Below, piece by piece: positions 14,914 to 20,347 of a DNA stretch of 20,991 nucleotides; within the stretch, counting starts at the first letter, position 1; each line of letters opens with the position of its first letter. The stretch lies in the NCBI GenBank assembly GCA_001805005.1, contig MHDO01000099.1, positions 1 to 20,991 of the forward strand, given 5' to 3'. The position numbers and the translations under genes were made by a program. Source of the stretch: Nitrospinae bacterium RIFCSPLOWO2_12_39_16 (GTDB lineage: Bacteria; Nitrospinota; Nitrospinia; UBA9942). The notes beneath the pieces are model-generated. The model was not told the origin of the DNA. It saw only the letters and a program-made list of their open reading frames with translations, and searched no databases.

Positions 14914-15258
14914 ATGAAAGTCGCTATAAATTACTGGCGTAATCCTTCAGGAAAAGCACCAGTCGAAAAATACATTGATTCTATCGTTAACAAAGAGGAG
15001 AGAGCAGAGTTATTATCTGCCTTAAATGGAATACAGGAAAGTGGCACTGATGTTATAGGTGTTGAATTCAGGCATATTGAAGGCAAATTATGGGAATTAA
15101 AAATAAGGACACATGGAACTCAACACAGGATATTTTATGTTGTTCTTAAAGGAAATGAAATGATTCTCCTTCATGCATATTTAAAGAAAAGCCAAAAAGC
15201 ACCTTTAAAGGAAATACAGGTTGCTAAACAAAGAATGAAACAATTAGCAGGAGGATAA
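14914..15258 (+). CDS. HigB/RelE-like toxin (Gp49-type)
   Basis: A 114-residue RelE-superfamily toxin of the HigB/Gp49 type, expected to cleave mRNA on the ribosome. Visible signatures are the N-terminal YWRNPSGKAPVEKYIDS, the IEGKLWELKIRTHGTQHRIF core with its basic residues (Lys, Arg, His), and the C-terminal LLHAYLKKSQKAP (the HxFxKKxxKTP-like motif of the family). The ATG at 14914 is preferred to a TTG just before it, because the protein then starts MKVAINYW. The gene is three bases from the antitoxin gene, in toxin-first order as usual for higBA. The upstream promoter suggests leaderless expression of the toxin, which would keep its translation low (inference). Confidence 0.88.
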   Translation: MKVAINYWRNPSGKAPVEKYIDSIVNKEERAELLSALNGIQESGTDVIGVEFRHIEGKLWELKIRTHGTQHRIFYVVLKGNEMILLHAYLKKSQKAPLKEIQVAKQRMKQLAGG

Positions 15259-15261
15259 ATT

Positions 15262-15552
15262 ATGAAAAGCGATCTTGATAGACATATTGAAAGGAATTTA
15301 AGAGATAAGAAATTTAAAATCTGCTTTGAAAGGGCAGAGGCAAAAAGGAAAATAGCACAGGAGATAGCAGCTTTGAGAAAGGCACATCATCTAACTCAGA
15401 CACAATTAGCAAAGGAGATAAAAACCAAACAACAGGTTATCTCAAGACTTGAAAATCCAGCAGATAAGCGTATGCCTTCTTTTGAGTTTCTTGACAGAAT
15501 AGCAAGAGTTTTTAATAAAAGACTTATTATTTCAATAGTTCAAAACTCGTAA
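15262..15552 (+). CDS. HigA-like Xre-family antitoxin
   Basis: A 96-residue antitoxin with a Cro/C1-type helix-turn-helix at about residues 35-90 (IAALRKAHHLTQTQLAKEIK, then TKQQVISRLENP). The N-terminus is a long helix rich in Lys, Arg and Glu, likely the toxin-binding part. It follows the toxin by three bases and has its own AGGAGG site (about 15248-15253), so it can be made in excess of the poorly initiated toxin. As in other HigBA systems it probably represses the operon at the AT-rich promoter region 14775-14910. The stem AGCCTAA/TTAGGCT at 15613-15632 downstream could be a weak terminator. Confidence 0.88.
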   Translation: MKSDLDRHIERNLRDKKFKICFERAEAKRKIAQEIAALRKAHHLTQTQLAKEIKTKQQVISRLENPADKRMPSFEFLDRIARVFNKRLIISIVQNS

Positions 15553-15612
15553 AAAATCACCAGGAAGAGAAAGTCATTCTCTATGCAAGACTTAACGCTG
15601 TTCTTAAATGTC

Positions 15613-15632
15613 AGCCTAAGCATAATTAGGCT
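15613..15632 (+). terminator. Weak hairpin after the toxin-antitoxin operon
   Basis: AGCCTAA (15613-15619) and TTAGGCT (15626-15632) form a seven-base stem with a six-base loop; a short T-run follows some eight bases later. The stem is short and AT-rich, so this is tentative. The rest of 15553-15675 holds no gene I can support. Confidence 0.3.
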
Positions 15633-15675
15633 CATCATATTTTTCTCCTGTCCCTTTTGAATAAAAATATTAATT

Positions 15676-16371
15676 ATGGGCTATAAGCATTCGGTTGACC
15701 CGATTTTGTTGGCGGATTTTGTTGAGGCAAAGAAAGGGGATAGAGTAATTGACCTCGGAACGGGGAGTGGTGTAATTCCAGTCTGTCTATCAAAGAGATT
15801 TAAGGATATTGAGATAGTTGGATTGGAATTGCAGGAGGGTCTTGTAAGGGTAGCAAGGGAGTCGGTTCGACAAGCTCACGATGCAATTCTGCAAGATCAC
15901 CATGATCATCCTGAGCAGTGCCGAAGGATTGAGATTATAAAAGGTGATATTCGGGATGTTAAATCCCTTTTTGATGCTGAATCCTTTGATATAGTTGTAG
16001 GGAATCCACCTTATAGAAAGGCTGACGACGGAAGGATTAATCCTGATAGAGAAACGGCAATTGCAAGGCATGAGATAGAGATTACCCTTTCGGAATTTTT
16101 GAAGGCTGGCAGGTATCTGGTAAAAAATATGGGTTCAGTAAATATTATCTATCATCCATACAGACTGACAGAACTCTTATCCCTTATGACAGAAAACCGA
16201 ATCACACCAAAACGGATTCAATTTGTCCATCCCAAAATCGGCTCAAAGGCGGAGATGGTTATGGTAGAGGGCATTAAAAATGGAAGGCATGAACTTGGGG
16301 TAATGAAACCACTTATAATAGCTGATAGCTGTCAGCTTCCTTTAAATATTTTTCAATTAAATTTTCTTTGA
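15676..16371 (+). CDS. TrmN6/YfiC-like SAM-dependent methyltransferase, ends altered
   Basis: A class I methyltransferase of 231 residues related to the tRNA A37 N6 / release-factor-type family. The SAM site is VIDLGTGSGVIPVCL (24-38), the acidic end of strand two is VGLEL (48-52), and the catalytic NPPY motif is at 110-113. Family members normally have 20-30 residues before the GYKHSVDPILLADF segment; here the ATG starts exactly there, with an in-frame TGA 15 bases upstream and no Shine-Dalgarno site, so the N-terminus seems lost. Residues 63-85 are encoded by a palindromic repeat inserted in frame after the SAM helix. The C-terminus after KPLIIAD is made from AGCTGATAGCTGTCAGCT-like repeat words. 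Three intrusions suggest a decaying gene, though the core motifs are intact. Confidence 0.75.
   Translation: MGYKHSVDPILLADFVEAKKGDRVIDLGTGSGVIPVCLSKRFKDIEIVGLELQEGLVRVARESVRQAHDAILQDHHDHPEQCRRIEIIKGDIRDVKSLFDAESFDIVVGNPPYRKADDGRINPDRETAIARHEIEITLSEFLKAGRYLVKNMGSVNIIYHPYRLTELLSLMTENRITPKRIQFVHPKIGSKAEMVMVEGIKNGRHELGVMKPLIIADSCQLPLNIFQLNFL
15863..15930. repeat. Palindromic TTCGACAAGCTCA-type repeat inside the methyltransferase
   Basis: GGTTCGACAAGCTCACGATG (15864-15883) is mirrored by CATCCTGAGCAGTGCCGAAG (15907-15926), whose inverse is CTTCGGCACTGCTCAGGATG. The element keeps the reading frame and adds about 20 residues (QAHDAILQDHHDHPEQC). A second copy of its word lies at 17143-17174. Elements with the word CTTCGACAAGCTCAGG are widespread in bacterial genomes. 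Confidence 0.7.
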
Positions 16372-16451
16372 CAAATCAAAATTATTTTGCTACCTTTACT
16401 TTAGAATTTGCTAAACTCTATAGTTGTAATAAGCCGATTCAGGAGGATAAG

Positions 16452-16706
16452 ATGGGAAAAGTTGCCATATTTAGAGGTGAATTTCTTAAGGATGGTCACC
16501 TTTCTATACCGGAGAAAATAGTAAGAACCCTGTCCCTTAAAAAAGGTAGTAAAGTAAGGGCTATAATCGAGACTGAAAAATTTGACAGGGAAGGCTTTTT
16601 AAAACTCTTTGGTATCTGGAAGGATAAGAGCAGAGAAGAAATAAATATCTACAAAGAAATCTTGAAGGAACGGGAAGATTTTGGTAGAGGAGAGGTTAGC
16701 TTTTGA
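16452..16706 (+). CDS. VapB-like AbrB-family antitoxin
   Basis: An 84-residue protein starting MGKVAIFRGEFLKDGHLSIP, chosen because a perfect AGGAGG (16441-16446) lies five bases before the ATG; a longer reading frame to the left has no such site and runs into the methyltransferase end. The swapped-hairpin AbrB/MazE-like DNA-binding domain is at about 6-45 (LSIPEKIVRTLSLKKGSKVR). The C-terminal tail (about 50-84), rich in Lys and Glu, should wrap the toxin. Its stop TGA overlaps the toxin start (TTGA at 16703-16706), the usual antitoxin-first arrangement of vapBC. It likely represses its own operon. Confidence 0.82.
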   Translation: MGKVAIFRGEFLKDGHLSIPEKIVRTLSLKKGSKVRAIIETEKFDREGFLKLFGIWKDKSREEINIYKEILKEREDFGRGEVSF

Positions 16707-17116
16707 TTTTCTGCCTTGATACAGACATCCTTATAGAGTATTTTAGGGGTGACGAGAATATAAAAAATAAGCTCGCTATCCTTTCAAAAAATGATAACAT
16801 TGGCATTACATGGTTAACTGTCTATGAATTTTTTAAAGGCATTTTTCTAAGTGGAAAATTAGACGAAGAAAATTTTTTAAGGAAACTTTTTAATACTTGT
16901 TTAATATTAGAATCATCATACGAATCTGCAAAGATAGGCGGTGAGATATATTCTTCCCTTAAAAGAAAAGGACAGCTTATTAGTGATGCAGATATTCTGA
17001 TAGCCAGTATTGTAAAAGCCCACAAAGCCACCCTTATATCAAATAATGTCTCCCATTTTTCAAGGATTGAAGGTCTTAAAGTAGAAAACTGGCTTTTGTC
17101 AAATTCAGTGCCATAA
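16703..17116 (+). CDS. VapC-like PIN-domain toxin
   Basis: A 137-residue PIN-domain ribonuclease. The acidic metal site is complete: D6 and D8 in FCLDTDILIEYFRG, E42 in TVYEFFKG, D95 and D97 in ISDADILIAS. VapC toxins cut tRNA or the sarcin-ricin loop of 23S rRNA; the target here is unknown. Translation starts at a TTG whose last two bases are part of the antitoxin stop (TTGA), with GAGGAG about nine bases upstream, so the two are coupled. The pair sits in a region of toxin-antitoxin genes and gene debris. It is followed by a palindromic TTCGACAAGCTCAGG-type repeat. Confidence 0.88.
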   Translation: MIFCLDTDILIEYFRGDENIKNKLAILSKNDNIGITWLTVYEFFKGIFLSGKLDEENFLRKLFNTCLILESSYESAKIGGEIYSSLKRKGQLISDADILIASIVKAHKATLISNNVSHFSRIEGLKVENWLLSNSVP

Positions 17117-17142
17117 AAAACTCGTCGGAATTCCAATGCACC

Positions 17143-17174
17143 AAACCCCTCCCCCTGAGCTTGTCGAAGGGTTT
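17143..17174. repeat. Second TTCGACAAGCTCAGG-type repeat
   Basis: CCCTGAGCTTGTCGAAGGG (17153-17171) is flanked by AAACCC and GGGTTT (17143-17148 and 17169-17174), which can close a hairpin. The word is the inverse of that inside the methyltransferase at 15863-15930. Confidence 0.65.
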
Positions 17175-17183
17175 AAATTGAAC

Positions 17184-17279
17184 CTAAGATATTTCCCATA
17201 AGTCTATTGAATCCATAGGAGTCCCATCCCTAAGCTCTATTAAAAGAATATCAGCTTCCTTTGAATATTTTATCTTCAT
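17184..17279 (-). pseudogene. Truncated DUF2283 gene
   Basis: MKIKYSKEADILLIELRDGT then PMDSIDL is identical to the first 27 residues of the intact DUF2283 protein at 20141-20347. After position 17200 the similarity ends and a stop appears four codons later. Its start directly follows the junction of a 265-base deletion that removed the Shine-Dalgarno site and most of the upstream DUF4258 gene, so it is not expected to be made. Confidence 0.8.
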
Positions 17280-17473
17280 ATTGTATAAATCTCACCCTTA
17301 CTGTGAGTTTGCTTATCTATAATTTTAATTGTTATCAATCCCCTTTGATTTATTATATCACTCTACTTGCTTTTCTTCCTGGTATGTTATCTGCTGTTAC
17401 GGGCAATCTTCCAAAAGTCATATTTCAGGACTGTCCTTTTTTCTCCGCATTAAAAGAATACAATGCTAAAATA
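17200..17473. repeat. Decayed second copy of the DUF4258/DUF2283 locus
   Basis: 17200-17280 matches 20268-20348 with two differences in 81 bases. 17281-17473 matches 20615-20807 at roughly nine bases in ten, with two compensating one-base indels. Bases 20349-20614 have no counterpart here. The left and right parts have clearly different divergence. The right boundary (17473) falls inside the restriction-like gene. Confidence 0.9.
17276..17338 (-). pseudogene. Remnant of a DUF4258 toxin-like gene, first 20 codons
   Basis: MITIKIIDKQTHSKGEIYTI followed by a stop. It matches the start of the intact copy at 20319-20672 apart from one residue. The rest of the gene was lost by the deletion that fuses it to the DUF2283 remnant. 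Confidence 0.75.
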
Positions 17474-17832
17474 TCGCAAGAAGGATAATAATTATTCCTG
17501 AATTCTATTGCTTTTTGTGCATCAACCGTCCATACCAGTTTCACGCCGCTTAAACCTTTACCTGTAATGGTCTTAATGGATACTGGTTTACCAAACAGTT
17601 TCGCATCAACTTCAGATTCGGTAATTGGTATTTCAGTTTCAACATTAGCCTCTCCGAACTTATAGATAAGCAGAGTCACTATTATCCTTTCACAAACCGA
17701 GCCGACTTCTATTTCTATTTTGCCAGCCCGAGAACTTTCTAATTCAGCAAGTTGGAATAAATAGGGTAATCGTTTCTTGATTTTCTCTACAAGGTTTTTA
17801 TCGGTGAATATCTCTATCAGTTTACCAGCCAT
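17425..17832 (-). pseudogene. Truncated type II restriction endonuclease-like gene (ThaI-like)
   Basis: 135 residues starting MAGKLIEIFTDKNLVEKIKK, with GAGG six to seven bases before the ATG (17830-17832). Segments FQLAELESSRAGKI, LLIYKFGEANVETEIPI, EVDAKLFGKPVSIKTITG and VKLVWTVDAQKAIEF are what I recall of ThaI-like (CGCG-cutting) enzymes. D76 and K87 could be parts of a PD-(D/E)xK site. The family is longer (near 200 residues). From residue about 120 the sequence switches exactly at the edge of the duplicated segment, to LALYSFNAEKKGQS, which also appears in broken form at 20755-20807. The enzyme has therefore lost its C-terminal third and is probably dead; no partner methyltransferase is next to it. 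Its start lies about 65 bases after an attC-like hairpin, so it may once have been an integron cassette. The family call is from memory. Confidence 0.55.
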
Positions 17833-17893
17833 TTCTTACCTCGTTTTTCTATTTATATATCAGCTATTTTTTAAATTTTATCTATTTTATTCA

Positions 17894-17956
17894 TCATAAC
17901 GCTCGCTTTCACCTTCCGGTGGCCCGCCGCGGGTCACCGGTAAGGTGCGAGGCGTG
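17894..17956 (-). other. attC-like GC-rich hairpin (possible integron recombination site)
   Basis: A stem ACGCTCG/CGAGgCGT (17899-17905 with 17948-17955) has one extrahelical G (17952). It is followed by four unpaired bases (CTTT) on one side and a long stem CACCTT-CCGGTG-gCCCGC (17910-17927) against GCGGG-t-CACCGG-t-AAGGTG (17929-17947). A base stem, bulged base, unpaired spacer and variable hairpin are the layout of attC sites. The minus-strand end reads GTTATGA, five of seven matches to GTTRRRY. The opposite core box is poor. It lies after the 3' end of one gene and just before the start of the next, as an attC should. Confidence 0.4.
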
Positions 17957-17969
17957 GTTTGGTCTTTTC

Positions 17970-18845
17970 CTATTCTTTAGGTATTTCAGATTCTATTACA
18001 GGGGGTCTCCATTTGCGATCTTCATCGACATGAGCCGCTTTTGAACGCCCGATGATATGGCCGGGAATAACTCCGGCATAGTACCAAGGAGAAAGCGCGC
18101 CGCCCCCAAACATCCCCCCGACATACGTCCCCATCGCAGGATAGAGTATTAGATAAGCTTCCTTCTCCTTTTCAGCAGAACCGTGGGCGTATAAGTAGCT
18201 TACCGCATCGTTTGATGCTCGCCCCTCGGCATAAAGCGTAAAGACAGGCAAGATATATGCAAGAGCGTATGTCCCCTTCAAGGTCTTCCCCGAGAAGTCC
18301 CTTGCGTGCCCACCCTCGTGGAGTGCTACAGCCGGGACATCAGAATAGAGACTTATAGTGTCGGTGTAGGGGTTATAGTTGTCACCTCCGAGAATACGAC
18401 CCGGGAGGATTGTCTGATAAAGCCAAGACAAAATGCCGATGGTGTACCGCCAGCCCCATGCAACACCCTTATTGCGCACAAGTCGTCGGAATTCCCTGTG
18501 GGGTGCATATTGGTTCAGCCGAACCTTGACATCTGAGAGCCCATTATATTCGAGGTATGCTCGAAGAGCATCTTTGGTACCGCTGCTGACGCGATGATTA
18601 TTAACCCTCCTGTCCCAGAGAATAATCTTTGATGGCACACCAACAACCCAGCCGACGGAATCTAGAACTGCGTTAGCCTTCCCGCACTCAAACTGCACCT
18701 CACCCTGAGGGGTGGTCGGAAATGTGTGAGTTAAAGACGCTCGGTCAAGGCGCTGGTACGGTATTGATACGCAGGATGCACAGCCCAGTAAGATGCTGAC
18801 CAGCGATAGACTGCTGAATAATCTCCAGAGCACAGGCCTCTCCAT
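17970..18845 (-). CDS. Lipoprotein with HEGGH zincin motif, unknown function
   Basis: About 291 residues from the ATG at 18843-18845 (an upstream TTG is less likely; no clear Shine-Dalgarno site). It starts with a lipoprotein signal peptide ending LLGCAS (Cys about 22), so it should be lipid-anchored outside the inner membrane. The centre has TISLYSDVPAVALHEGGHAR with HEGGH at about 176-180, a metallopeptidase-type zinc site; the AEGRASND segment about 30 residues later offers a Glu as third ligand, as in gluzincins. The flanking hydrophobic stretches (about 130-150 and 195-205) and a Gly-rich tail (GGMFGGGALSPW) suggest membrane contact. The gene is visibly more GC-rich than the core genes, so it looks imported. 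No named family is recognised; proteolytic activity is inferred from the motif. Confidence 0.7.
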   Translation of the reverse strand: MERPVLWRLFSSLSLVSILLGCASCVSIPYQRLDRASLTHTFPTTPQGEVQFECGKANAVLDSVGWVVGVPSKIILWDRRVNNHRVSSGTKDALRAYLEYNGLSDVKVRLNQYAPHREFRRLVRNKGVAWGWRYTIGILSWLYQTILPGRILGGDNYNPYTDTISLYSDVPAVALHEGGHARDFSGKTLKGTYALAYILPVFTLYAEGRASNDAVSYLYAHGSAEKEKEAYLILYPAMGTYVGGMFGGGALSPWYYAGVIPGHIIGRSKAAHVDEDRKWRPPVIESEIPKE

Positions 18846-18851
18846 ATTCAA

Positions 18852-18880
18852 GGGGGCGGCTGGAGTTCCTGCCCGCCCCC
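18852..18880. terminator. GC hairpin between the two lipoprotein genes
   Basis: GGGGGCGG (18852-18859) and CCGCCCCC (18873-18880) form a perfect eight-base GC stem with a 13-base loop. There is no T-run, so it may be an mRNA structure that hides the next gene's start or the remnant of a cassette boundary rather than a terminator. Confidence 0.4.
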
Positions 18881-18892
18881 CTGTGTAGAAAA

Positions 18893-19642
18893 CTAACCCT
18901 GTGGACGCGGGAGTTGAGACCGCGTCATTGCCAGCCCATGTGTAGTGTCCTTCTCGTAGATATAGCTGAATTTACCCGAGGCATTGATTCTCTTTACTAT
19001 TTCCTGTGCGATGAATTTGCCGAGCGGGTTTTCAACCTTTTCGCTGACGAGCGGTGTCACCGACTCGTCGTAATTGATAAACACGAGTCCCCCGACAAAG
19101 GCAATGGCGGAGACCTCGAGCCAACTGATTTCCGTCCATGTACGATTGATCGCCGCGTGTCGAATATCGAGGGCAATCGGAATCCGAAATTCATCGATGG
19201 TTTCCTTCGTGCCCCCCTTCGCAAGCCTGCAGTTAATCGTGTATTTGACCTCGTATACATACCCATTCCACGCTGGAGTCCAGATGAGAAATCCCGGCCA
19301 ATTGATCAGGAAATTCCAGCCCGAACCCTTGTGCTCTGTTTGAATGTCAACGTGCGCGATGAAATCTACTTCCTTTTGGCTGTTCGCTTGGTACGGCATA
19401 ACGACTTGCGCAGAGTATCCGCCAAGCGCGTTGGCAATGCCGTCCATGAGTCGCTTTTGTTCCGGCTCAGTCGCATCTGTCGCAATGCCGATTTTCAGTG
19501 GCTTTTCAAAGCTCGATACGCCATAAGCGCGATACGAGTCGAGGTTCTTGATCACCAGGGGATGGGCACACCCGCCCATGAGTATCATGCCAACACATAG
19601 CCATGTGGTAACAAACAAGGTCGTCCTCTTTTTTGCTTCCAT
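18893..19642 (-). CDS. Predicted outer-membrane-type lipoprotein, unknown function
   Basis: A 249-residue protein with a signal peptide ending in the lipobox LMGGC (Cys 25), so it is exported and lipidated. After that come an alpha/beta part (LKIGIATDATEPEQKRLMDG, 49-68), the aromatic-rich INWPGFLIWTPAWNGYVYEV (about 113-132), a strand-rich section and a late hydrophobic segment (about 173-190, WLEVSAIAFVGGLVFINY). The ATG at 19640-19642 has GAGG eight bases upstream. It is 41 bases before the zincin lipoprotein gene and shares its higher GC content, so the two likely form one transferred unit. No enzyme motif was seen. A plus-strand frame over most of the gene is a shadow of the high GC content. 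Confidence 0.72.
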   Translation of the reverse strand: MEAKKRTTLFVTTWLCVGMILMGGCAHPLVIKNLDSYRAYGVSSFEKPLKIGIATDATEPEQKRLMDGIANALGGYSAQVVMPYQANSQKEVDFIAHVDIQTEHKGSGWNFLINWPGFLIWTPAWNGYVYEVKYTINCRLAKGGTKETIDEFRIPIALDIRHAAINRTWTEISWLEVSAIAFVGGLVFINYDESVTPLVSEKVENPLGKFIAQEIVKRINASGKFSYIYEKDTTHGLAMTRSQLPRPQG

Positions 19643-19800
19643 TTGATTTTCCTCAATAATGTGGGTTTGACTTCATAAAACGCGTGGACCGCAATCAGCA
19701 TCACGTCATTCTGATATCTCCTTTCATTGTGACCGAACATTCTTTTTTATGTCTACATGAATTTTTTATTAAATTTTAGGTCAACTTATGCGGATAGTCA

Positions 19801-19828
19801 AGAAAAAATCCTAAAGAAAAAATCCTAA
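19801..19828. repeat. Perfect 14-base tandem duplication
   Basis: AGAAAAAATCCTAA occurs twice with no gap (19801-19814 and 19815-19828), just upstream of the integrase fragment. The 19643-19800 stretch otherwise holds no gene; it would be the place of a former attI site, but none can be recognised. Confidence 0.8.
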
Positions 19829-19862
19829 AATTCGTGGGAAATTTGGAATTAAGTGCAGTATA

Positions 19863-20051
19863 ATAGGGATAACAAAACAGGCATCTGTCCATACATTGCG
19901 TCACAGCTTTGCAACACATCTTCTTGAAAAGGGGTATGACATCAGGACGATTCAGGAGCTCTTGGGACACACCAATTTGCAGACCATGATGATTTATACT
20001 CATGTGGCTACTAAAAACATCCTCGGGGTTAGAAGTCCGCTGGATAAATGA
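19863..20051 (+). pseudogene. intI: C-terminal fragment of an integron integrase (IntI)
   Basis: The plus strand reads GITKQASVHTLRHSFATHLL, then EKGYDIRTIQELLGHTNLQT, MMIYTHVATKNILGVRSPLD, K, stop. This is the last third of a tyrosine recombinase catalytic domain: the HxLRH box (His and Arg), the LLGH box and the nucleophile Tyr in MIYTHV are all present. The GYDIRTIQELLGH and VRSPLD endings are characteristic of integron integrases and differ from XerC/XerD. The IntI-specific insert, the first catalytic Arg and the N-terminal DNA-binding domain are missing, so it is inactive. Sequence upstream of about 19860 does not resemble IntI. The intact gene would have started to the left, near 19 kb or earlier, and been divergent from the minus-strand lipoprotein genes, as in an integron. 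Confidence 0.85.
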
Positions 20052-20067
20052 ATAAAAACCTTATAAA

Positions 20068-20127
20068 ATGATTGAGATTCCTTTAATAGTAATTGCAGGT
20101 CCTACGGCAGTTGGGAAGATTGAATAA
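20068..20127 (+). pseudogene. miaA: MiaA N-terminal stub (tRNA dimethylallyltransferase)
   Basis: MIEIPLIVIAGPTAVGKIE then stop. The start, with its P-loop GPTAVGK, is that of MiaA, which normally continues GPTAVGKT(S/E)L. The next codon is already foreign and a stop follows two codons later. The breakpoint is therefore near 20119, in the P-loop itself, and the DUF2283/DUF4258 locus begins just after. It lies 16 bases after the integrase stop, so intI and miaA were probably neighbours before the break. Confidence 0.75.
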
Positions 20128-20140
20128 TAGACAAATTTCT

Positions 20141-20347
20141 CTATCTTGCAGCCTCTAAAGGAGCCATTACACTTATATCTTCAAGTGTTGCTATCTTGGA
20201 AGCATCAAGTATCTCAATCTCAAGTGGTAAGCCCTCATCATCAAGATGAAGAATAACCCCTTCCTTTAAGTCTATTGAATCCATAGGAGTTCCGTCCCTA
20301 AGCTCTATTAAAAGAATATCAGCTTCCTTTGAATATTTTATCTTCAT
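20141..20347 (-). CDS. DUF2283 protein, likely antitoxin-type partner
   Basis: A 68-residue DUF2283 protein, MKIKYSKEADILLIELRDGT onward with the family's LKEGVILHLDDEGLPLEIEI centre (about 28-47) and EILDAS turn. The start at 20345-20347 is chosen because a strong GGGAGG lies about eight bases upstream; an earlier GTG would overlap that site. DUF2283 proteins are often encoded beside DUF4258 proteins and are regarded as putative antitoxins; this is prediction rather than proof. It overlaps the end of the DUF4258 gene by 29 bases in another frame, so the pair is translated together. A decayed copy of its 5' end lies at 17184-17279. Confidence 0.85.
   Translation of the reverse strand: MKIKYSKEADILLIELRDGTPMDSIDLKEGVILHLDDEGLPLEIEILDASKIATLEDISVMAPLEAAR

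Noticed and set aside
17261..17488. Plus-strand frame with a near copy at 20445-20816 (shared tail resembling a small hydrophobic protein)
   Set aside because: The similarity comes from the duplicated DNA; the minus strand explains it as DUF4258 and restriction-gene remnants.
18845..18900. A second attC site between the two lipoprotein genes
   Set aside because: The GC hairpin there has no core boxes at its ends and no unpaired spacer; it was kept only as a hairpin.
18914..19600. A 228-residue plus-strand reading frame
   Set aside because: It lies opposite a lipoprotein gene with a signal peptide, lipobox and Shine-Dalgarno site; the frame is open because of the higher GC content and its translation has no domain.
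19776..20003. A 75-residue minus-strand reading frame
   Set aside because: It is antisense to the integrase fragment, whose plus-strand translation is clearly tyrosine-recombinase sequence.
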